Assembly (NCBI GenBank): GCA_033239525.1
Contig: BSYO01000009.1
Location: forward strand, 16,513,299-16,577,298
Direction: 5' to 3'
DNA from: Nepenthes gracilis
Taxonomy: Eukaryota > Streptophyta > Magnoliopsida > Caryophyllales > Nepenthaceae
Length of the DNA: 64,000 bases
Position 1 is the stretch's first letter, and each line of letters starts with the position of its first letter. Below, one piece after another: positions 57,001 to 64,000 of the stretch. A program made the translations under genes and the position numbers. The notes under the pieces were generated by a model. That model did no database searches. It saw nothing but the letters and a program-made list of their open reading frames with translations, and had not been told where the DNA came from.

Positions 57001-59868
57001 CTTAAGTTGTGCTTTCTTATTAATTTTGGTTGAAGTATAAAAAAAAATTATATTACATTATTGTTGTGATGCATATTTAATATTTAAATTTTAACCCGAA
57101 AGACTTTAGATCAAGCTTTTTAACATTTAAATGTAAAAATCACACATTATAAATAAAAATAAATGTATATACTCGATTCACAAATATCACTCAACAAATG
57201 GGATGGAGAGAAATGAGAGGAGAGTAAAAGATTGGCAAACAAAGCTCCAACAAGTTCTTTCGAGAATAATGAAGCATGTTGAATGACAAGTTTTGGATCT
57301 TTATTATACAAATTGAATGCTGTAGGATTTTACTTTAGAGATCATACTCATTAACTAATGAGTTGATATTCTAAGGGTTTTTAAGTTTTTAAACATGCAG
57401 AAGATAATGTCCTTATATTCTAGAGTTATATTTTAATCTTGAGTTTAAATTAGAAATTTAATGTTTATGGAGGTATAAAAATCAATGTATAATTGATTTT
57501 TATGTAAAAGGATTATAAGCTGTAATCTTTAAGTTGGATTGGTCACTAGTTATTCAAATCAGTCATCACCATCCAATATTCTATCTGTGAATTATGTTGA
57601 TAGTTGTTTTATGTTAAAATATACATATCGTGTTTCCTGATAAAAAAAATTAACTATTATGTAAAATATTAACTAAATATAATGTACCAGATGCAAAGCA
57701 AAGTGGCTTAGTAACATTTAACTCGTTCTTTTGGTTTAGCGTCAATAATCCTTAGGAAATATGATTGAGCTATAAAATCTTATTCTTTTAAAATGACTTG
57801 TCTGACTAAACACAGTTGTTTGAATTACATTTGAGTTTTTTTATTAAACTTCTTATTAGACTGTGCTTTATTGGGCCATTTTTAGCTTGTTCTTTTTTGC
57901 CCATACTGATTAGTTTTGAACCTCCTATTATATTTCTATGCCTGATTAATGAATTTAGATCAACTCAAAATTTTGATTAACCCAATATGTTGAAATAAAG
58001 CTTATTTTCCTATAAGCTCAAAACCCATATTATAGTAGATAAAAATGCGATATAATTTATTTTACTTTTAATTTCCTGCCATTAACTAAAACGGTGAAAA
58101 TATAGTTTATTTTGTCTAAAGAGTTTCACACTTAGAAAATATTAAACTATTATTAACATTTCTCCTTTTTCAATTGTATTATTAAATTTTATGTTAAAAT
58201 TTTCCTTTCATTGTAATTTTATAACATGTGGAGAAATGCCAAATTTATCATATTACTGTTACATGGAAAAGAATGATTTAAAATTGAAAATACTTTTTTT
58301 TTTTTACATTTTTGGAGTCTTTTAACATCATATGTGAATTAAAATATAAAATTAATATCAAAATAAAAGATGAATATGGAATTCAAAAAATAAAAATGAT
58401 AACAAAATAAAAATAGATTTAATATATTTCCAGTTTCATGCATGGCAAAAGGACTGTTGAAATGGGTCGATTACAGCATTTATATGAAGATAAGCCATTA
58501 AAAGCCACTTTCATGCTAGTAATTTGGGCTTACAAAATAAAAGAAAGAAGATACGTATTATAATCAAGCTTTAATTAATTAGTCATTTTCATTATGAGTA
58601 TAATAATTCATTTGATTAATTAGTACGGTCGTCACTTGTCAAGGCGTCAATGCGTTATGAAATAAGATTTTTAATGATTTTTATATGTCAAAAATATTAT
58701 TAATTATTTGTATTTAAAAAATATTAAATTAATTTTGTTTGAAAAATTATTCTAAACTTATATTAATGAAAAAATTAACCTCTAAAAATTTTGAGTTGTA
58801 TAAGTAGTGAGATGGGCTACTAATGTGATTATTGAGGTACAAATATCTATAATGCAAAAATAGTAGAAAAATAAAGTAAATTGTAAAATCTAAAAATTGA
58901 AAAGTTAATATTTAGAATTTTAATAAAAAGAAGAGTTAAAAATATTTTTAATATATTATTTTTCATTTCTTATTTTTCTTTTTTTCGTTTTATATAATAA
59001 AATAATTGGCATTATATATTATTACTTTTTCTCTATAGGCTTGGGTATAGCTCTAGGCTCCCGTCACGCACTTGCCAACCTAGGTATCTATGGGGCAGCC
59101 TTTTGTTCCACAAAAGAAATTAATATGGAAAAACAAACCCATATTAGTAAATAAATAAATAAATATAAATATATTTATATATTGGATGAAAAATTAATTT
59201 TTAAAGAGAAATGTAAATATTTTTGATTTTTTTATGTGATTTGGCTGAATAAAATATCCTTCAAAATTAATTTATGACAGCAAAAAAAACTAGTATTGAT
59301 AGGGTGATGATGAGCCCTAAAAAGGGATGTATTTTCCTTAATATTTATATAAATATAATGAAAGGCAAGATTTTAAACTTTAACTTCTTTTATTTTTGAT
59401 ATAGCTTTTTAAGAAATTAGCACGTTTAGTATCTTTTAAAAAATTTACAAATTTAGTACAAAGATAACATATGATCTGATTTTTATAATTTTATATCGCA
59501 AAAATAAATATATAAGAATAGCCTCACATGATATAATACGTATTTACTAAATAAATAAAATAATTAAAAATTATCACCTTATATGATTTTATTACATTTT
59601 ATTTAAAATATTATTTTTTAATTAGCTTAATATTTGATAAAAAAGATAATATTTATATAATTAATGGACTGAATGATTATCTTTTTATTTTATAAATTAT
59701 AAAATTGTCATAAGTTAGACGATTTTATGAATTTAATAAAATTTGTTGAAAAAACTAAATAATAAATATTTTTCTAATGAATTCTAAAATTCTCATGAAG
59801 GAAGAATAAGAAGAATAAATTGAGAAAAATTGATTTCCATTTGTTTTTTAAAAAAGAACTTTAGGTAT
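54021..59868. other. AT-rich intergenic DNA upstream of the PLATZ gene
   Basis: About 5.8 kb, very AT-rich, with no gene or recognised transposon. Two islands of more balanced composition stand out: 55465-55585 (with CACGTGG and GACGACGTAGG) and 59035-59115. A short open stretch in the latter (GLGIALGSRHALANLGIYG) has no family I recognise and is not called as a gene. Confidence 0.5.
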
Positions 59869-61042
59869 TGATGGGTTCACTTGTACAGTCAACCGATCCA
59901 ATACCGGATCCAATCGTCAGCTCACAAAGAAAAGTGAGGGCCCAACGAGCATCGATCAACGCTCTTGGAAGGATACTGATACAGCCTAACCAAATCACAA
60001 CTACAACTACCAAGACGAGGAATAGGGAATAATAGGCAAAGGGGACAAGAATTAACGGTCCAACCGGTAACACAAACGGATGAACCAATAAGAAAAACTC
60101 TTGGTCGGACAGTCAACAAAGCGGGTAGACATATGCATGCAGTGGTTAGAACACGTGTATACAAGTGCCGCCTACAACCGTCGCCGCAACAGTTTAACAA
60201 GTGCAATGAGGAGACCGCTCACGGCCGCGTCACCATCACAAGGCGACAACCCACAATAATGGCTTATATTAACGTCCCAACGGCCGGCAAATTCTGACGA
60301 GACACCTATCATAGGCCATGACACCAAAGCTTTTTTCACAAAATATTACAAATACTCATCAACATCACAAAGCGAGGGGACCTTTTTTCTGGGGGTGACC
60401 CTTCTTCCGAGCATGAGAAGAGAGCTTTGGGGAGTACACAAATGGGGGACTTTTGATCACAAAGGATTGATTAATCCCCTACTAAAGCGATCCTTGAGCA
60501 AGATACCAAAGAAACAGGAGAACCGAGCTCACTTTCTCTGATACAGCTTTTTCTTTTTGCTCCAACCAAGAGCCTTCCTATCTTTCTTCCACTAGTGAAT
60601 CACTCGCTGAGTGCATCCCTAGTGAACCACTACAGTCGAGTGTCTTTCCCCCTCTCTAAACCACTCTCCAGTGAGTGCCTTCTACTAAACCACTTACCGA
60701 GTGCCACACATTGGAGACCAATCCTCAATTTCTCTAAGTCACTCCCTACTGAGCACATATAAGAGCACAATCCTTCTCTCACATCTCCTGCATAAATATA
60801 AATTTGTATTCTCTTACATTCTCCTTATATTTTTTTTATTTTTTTAGAAAGATTTTTAATTTGAGCGTCGGATGATAAATCGGGAGTGAGTTCTACCAAT
60901 CATTTAACTTCTTGTTCGTTATTTGTGGTATGTGAATTTCAGGTTAATAGAGATGGAGATCGGATCCGCTTCAATTTGACACACAGTGAAAGATCGAGTG
61001 GTTCCTTAATCTATACCACAGCTCGGATCTTGCGACGCATCA
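59869..61042 (+). repeat. 5' LTR of Gypsy-L
   Basis: 1174 bp with perfect terminal TGAT...ATCA. It contains degenerate repeats of AACCACT...CGAGTGC (60590-60740). The partner LTR lies beyond the window. The base pairs before it are GGTAT. Confidence 0.7.
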
Positions 61043-61060
61043 TTGGCATCGTCTATGAAA
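61043..61060 (+). other. Primer-binding site of Gypsy-L
   Basis: TTGGCATCGTCTATGAAA directly follows the LTR, close to TTGGCGCCGTCTGTGGGAA of Tat-lineage elements. Confidence 0.65.
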
Positions 61061-61098
61061 AATCGACTAAAAGTCTGACCACTACTCAACTAGAAACA

Positions 61099-62200
61099 AT
61101 GCCTCCCTTGGCGGCAACCCCCAGGGGTAGCAAGGGAGGCATGTGGCCCGCCGTAAAGGAGCATGCAGCTAGGGGATACGAATTCATTTTGCCCCATGCG
61201 ATGGTCATGCCCAAAGGAGGGAGTTGGAGGAAAGCGTAGCCCACCGGATCTTGTCTCATCATCCCATTGACCTCGGCATCAGGAAGGATCTGAGAGGAAG
61301 GGCCCGCTTTCAGAAAGAGGTTCAACTCGCTCCTAGAGTACTGAGTTGAAGCCCAAGGCAAGATCTGTGCTACCCCTTAGGCGGCCTATGGCCCATAGCT
61401 ACAAAGAGGCCTGCCGCAGTGCCCGACAGTTGTAGACCGGTGACTACACAGTCCCGCATCCCTCTTCAAACCACCGGGGGATGAGGACCCCTCTCAACGT
61501 TTTGAGGGTTGTGTCCCCCCATTGGAATGAGGAAAGGGTGGAGGAGACGAGACAGTGCAAGCTCTAGGAAGATGTCGACAGAGACTCTACGAACCTGGGA
61601 AGCTTGCCATTTATAATGGAGATTTTGTTTCAAGCGCATACCATCGAGCTTCAAATATCGCCCACGGAGCCGTATAGAGAGAGCTTTGACCCGGTTGACC
61701 ATCTGAACCATTTTCGAGCCCTACTAGGCTCTTGGGGCCTAAACGAAGCCGCCACGTGCCTGTGCTTCCCCATGACCCTCCGAGGAGACACCCGGGTTTG
61801 GTTTTATCACCTCCAAGTAGGCTCCACCTGGACGTTCCAGGAGCTCGATGACAGTTTTGTGTCACAATTCGCCGCCTATTGAAAGAAGAGGAAGAGGAAC
61901 CACGCAAAAACTTGGGATCTTAACAAGTGATTGAGGAAGATTCCAACAGCTTGTAGGGGGCGTAAATTCTCAAACTAGGATCCTCTAAGTGAATCCCAGA
62001 CCAACATCCTCATGAGGATGTGAGATGAGAAGTTCTTGAAGTGACCTAAGTCTATCAAAGACCTAAAGGCGGGAGACTAGTCGAAGTATTACTAATACCA
62101 TCGGTCCTTGCACCACAACACCGAAGACTGCTGAACGCTACAAAATAAGACCGAGAGTTTGATAAAAAAGGGGCACCTCACCATGTTTCTATAGAGCGCA
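61099..62200 (+). pseudogene. gag remnant of Gypsy-L
   Basis: An ATG at 61099 opens MPPLAATPRGSKGGMW but stops at 61237. The gag core is at 61604-61882: FDPVDHLNHFRALLGSWGLN, FPMTLRGDTRVWFYHL, WTFQELDDSFVSQFAAY, then a stop. About 62080-62190 shows a broken knuckle, YHRSLHHNTEDC followed by LIKKGHLTMFL, where the first two Cys are lost. Conclusion: non-functional gag. Confidence 0.78.
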
Positions 62201-64000
62201 AGGCAACCCTCGATAGAATAGGGCAAAGGTGGAATAAGGGGACCCCGGGAATTCCCAAGCCAGGGAGTCTCCCCATACTATGGCTTCGTCCTAGTAAGGA
62301 TTATGCGGCTTGGTCTCGGGATTGAAACTCTTCGTCCACTTGGTGGCCCTCGGCACCCAAGATGACCAAAGGAAGCCCAGGGCGCAGTTGGGAAACACGC
62401 AGCAAACTATCAACAATGGGTCACATGGTGTCGCTACCTAAGAGTGTCACCCTAACAATCCAAGCTAGGAAACCTAATCCCGTGGAGAGGAGAGATAACT
62501 GATGTGACCACCAATGAGCACAGGCCATTCCCTCAAATTGGGAAGGGCTATCCCTCGTCTTAGCAATCCTCTGAAATAGCACGTAAGGGCTATGAGCTCG
62601 GGGTGATAAATTGGTCCCTAAGGCGCCAAGTGCCACCCACCTCAGAGGGCACCACCCGCTTTCACGTGTCAAACCCAGGTATGCCTAACATACATCACAA
62701 GGCATGCTCGTAATGTGTGTCACGTTTGAATTGATAACATAACCGCTATATTTATCACGCGTTTATCTGCATGAATGCTTGCATGACATTGTACGAAATC
62801 AAATGACTTAAACTACCCCTAACTCGGACAAGTTATAACTCACTCATAAACCGACTTATAAACGGTCAAAGAAACTCAGTCCCATCTACCAAGTGCCCCA
62901 GATGCAATCGAATTTGAAGCTTGACTCAGGTAGCCGAGCGGCCCAAGTGCGGTCAAATTTCACTATCTAGGGGGCTCACCGATCAGGCGTTGGACCCTTT
63001 ATCAGGCGGCCATGAAACCCTTAGAAGGCTTATTCAAGCAAGGGTGAGTGACTCCCCTTTGAAGGAACGTGCACCATCAACCAACCTTGGTAGGCGGATT
63101 AGGCTCAAATGCATGTGGGTTACGACGTCCTCCGAAAATGATAGAGTGCCAAAGTAGTAACATGTGGGTGACGACCTACGACACTGCCGGAACCTAGTGG
63201 CCGTAGCCAAAAAACTCAGTCACCTCAAGCGAGGCTCACCCATGACCGTGCCGTGACGTTCTCTAGAGAGAACGAGCATGGACTAGCCAAGGCACCCAAA
63301 AAAAAAGCGAAGGCAAAAATTGCCCCTAGATTAGTGGAGCCAGCGAAAATACTTATGCTGGCCTACCTGCCCCATTCTAAAACAAAGACATACGGGGTGG
63401 GCCGCCTGACTAAGAAAGATGCAAAAGCTGCTTGCCGATCTGAAAGGAGACCCTGTTTGGCTGGGGGCTCCCCATAGGACGAGGTGACAGTCCGACGACA
63501 CTCCTGTTGTAACTATTCGGCTCTGACTCCCATTTGGTGGAAGTATTTATCAGATGGAAAACAGCTACTAGAAAGTTTGGCGTCATCAGTCGGTTTGCCT
63601 GCCAATGGAGACGGATCCCTTCCCAACGCTAAGACCCTAGTTCTTGGTGGCACAAAAGGAGATGTCCGCGGGACCTCCGCGACTTTGACGGTTTCTCCAT
63701 AGCCAAAGCCTCTGACTCTGGAGGCTTAGAGTGAAACCCCACAGTGGCTCTAACGGCGTCCTCAAACACTTCTGCAACCCTACCCCCGGTGGCTCGCGTG
63801 GTCCGGAGGCGACGATTGAGCAGTAGGAAGACAATATCAAGACCGATGACATATGCCAAAATGGGAATTGGGCAAAAAGCTCGGTATACAACTGCACAAT
63901 AATGAACATCGTTGGATTGTTTTGTTAGGCATCATATCATACAACAACAGCATCCAGCGGTCTCAAAACAAAACAATGATACAAAGGGCCTACACACCAA
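62201..64000. other. Interior of Gypsy-L without recognisable domains
   Basis: 1.8 kb of relatively GC-rich DNA. A purine stretch CTATCTAGGGGGCTCACC at 62964-62981 resembles the Gypsy-A polypurine tract but no LTR follows. Open frames at 63253-63477 (Lys/Ala-rich) and on the minus strand at 63629-63909 match nothing I know. Confidence 0.45.

Larger units (their letters stand above)
59869..64000 (+). mobile_element. Gypsy-L: Tat-like Ty3-gypsy element, left part
   Basis: A 5' LTR, PBS and gag on the plus strand, running off the window. The post-LTR sequence (ATCGACTAAAAGTCTGACCA) matches Gypsy-A at the same place, so both belong to related families. The interior after gag is GC-richer than its surroundings and has no readable pol. 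Confidence 0.8.

Noticed and set aside
59035..59115. Short coding-looking stretch in a GC-balanced island
   Set aside because: Only about 38 codons, no family match and no neighbouring exon that could be supported.
63629..63909. Minus-strand frames near the right edge
   Set aside because: No domain recognised and two overlapping frames compete; likely chance in GC-richer DNA.

Overview
The window is nuclear DNA of a flowering plant, probably a eudicot. It has AT-rich intergenic DNA, GT-AG introns, two recognisable plant genes, and a dense nest of decayed plant retrotransposons (Ty3-gypsy Tat-like and chromovirus, Ty1-copia, LINE, MITEs). No bacterial, viral or CRISPR signal was seen. The species cannot be named from the sequence.

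Host genes. The first 285 bases are the 5' end, on the minus strand, of an NCS1-type plastid nucleobase (purine/uracil) transporter of the PLUTO kind; the gene runs off the left edge. At 51095-53403, minus strand, lies a complete three-coding-exon PLATZ zinc-binding transcription factor of 214 residues. Its second coding intron carries a Stowaway-like MITE, and its leader is CT-rich.

Mobile layers, left to right. Gypsy-A (870-12058, Tat-like, 5-bp direct repeat) has broken gag-pol and contains Gypsy-B (5406-10920, minus strand, chromovirus with a chromodomain). After a fragment of organellar large-subunit rRNA (about 12595-12945) come a plus-strand LINE remnant (13400-14840) and a gypsy RT scrap (15020-15230). 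Copia-C (minus strand, about 15838-33636) is split by four insertions. These are solo LTR-D (17327-21460, itself hit by a PIF/Harbinger MITE), LINE-F (22368-26291), gag-only Copia-G (27921-32401) and solo LTR-H (32501-33572). Copia-I (plus, about 33637-47400) is split by solo LTR-J (34296-37006) and Copia-K (38321-44707, nearly full length but full of stops). After a 3.6-kb intergenic stretch, the PLATZ gene and about 5.9 kb of AT-rich DNA, a second Tat-like element, Gypsy-L, starts at 59869 and runs off the right edge.

The nesting order can be read directly. Several insertions have 5-bp target duplications, and removing the insert restores an in-frame host retroelement protein (in Copia-C RT and Copia-I gag). 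No element here has an intact gag-pol frame, so none should be autonomous. The most notable signals are short regulatory-looking motifs repeated inside LTRs (inverted W-box pairs in LTR-J, heat-shock-element-like sites in Copia-G), the gag-only Copia-G with two zinc knuckles, and the organellar rRNA insert. I did not find a convincing new multi-gene system.
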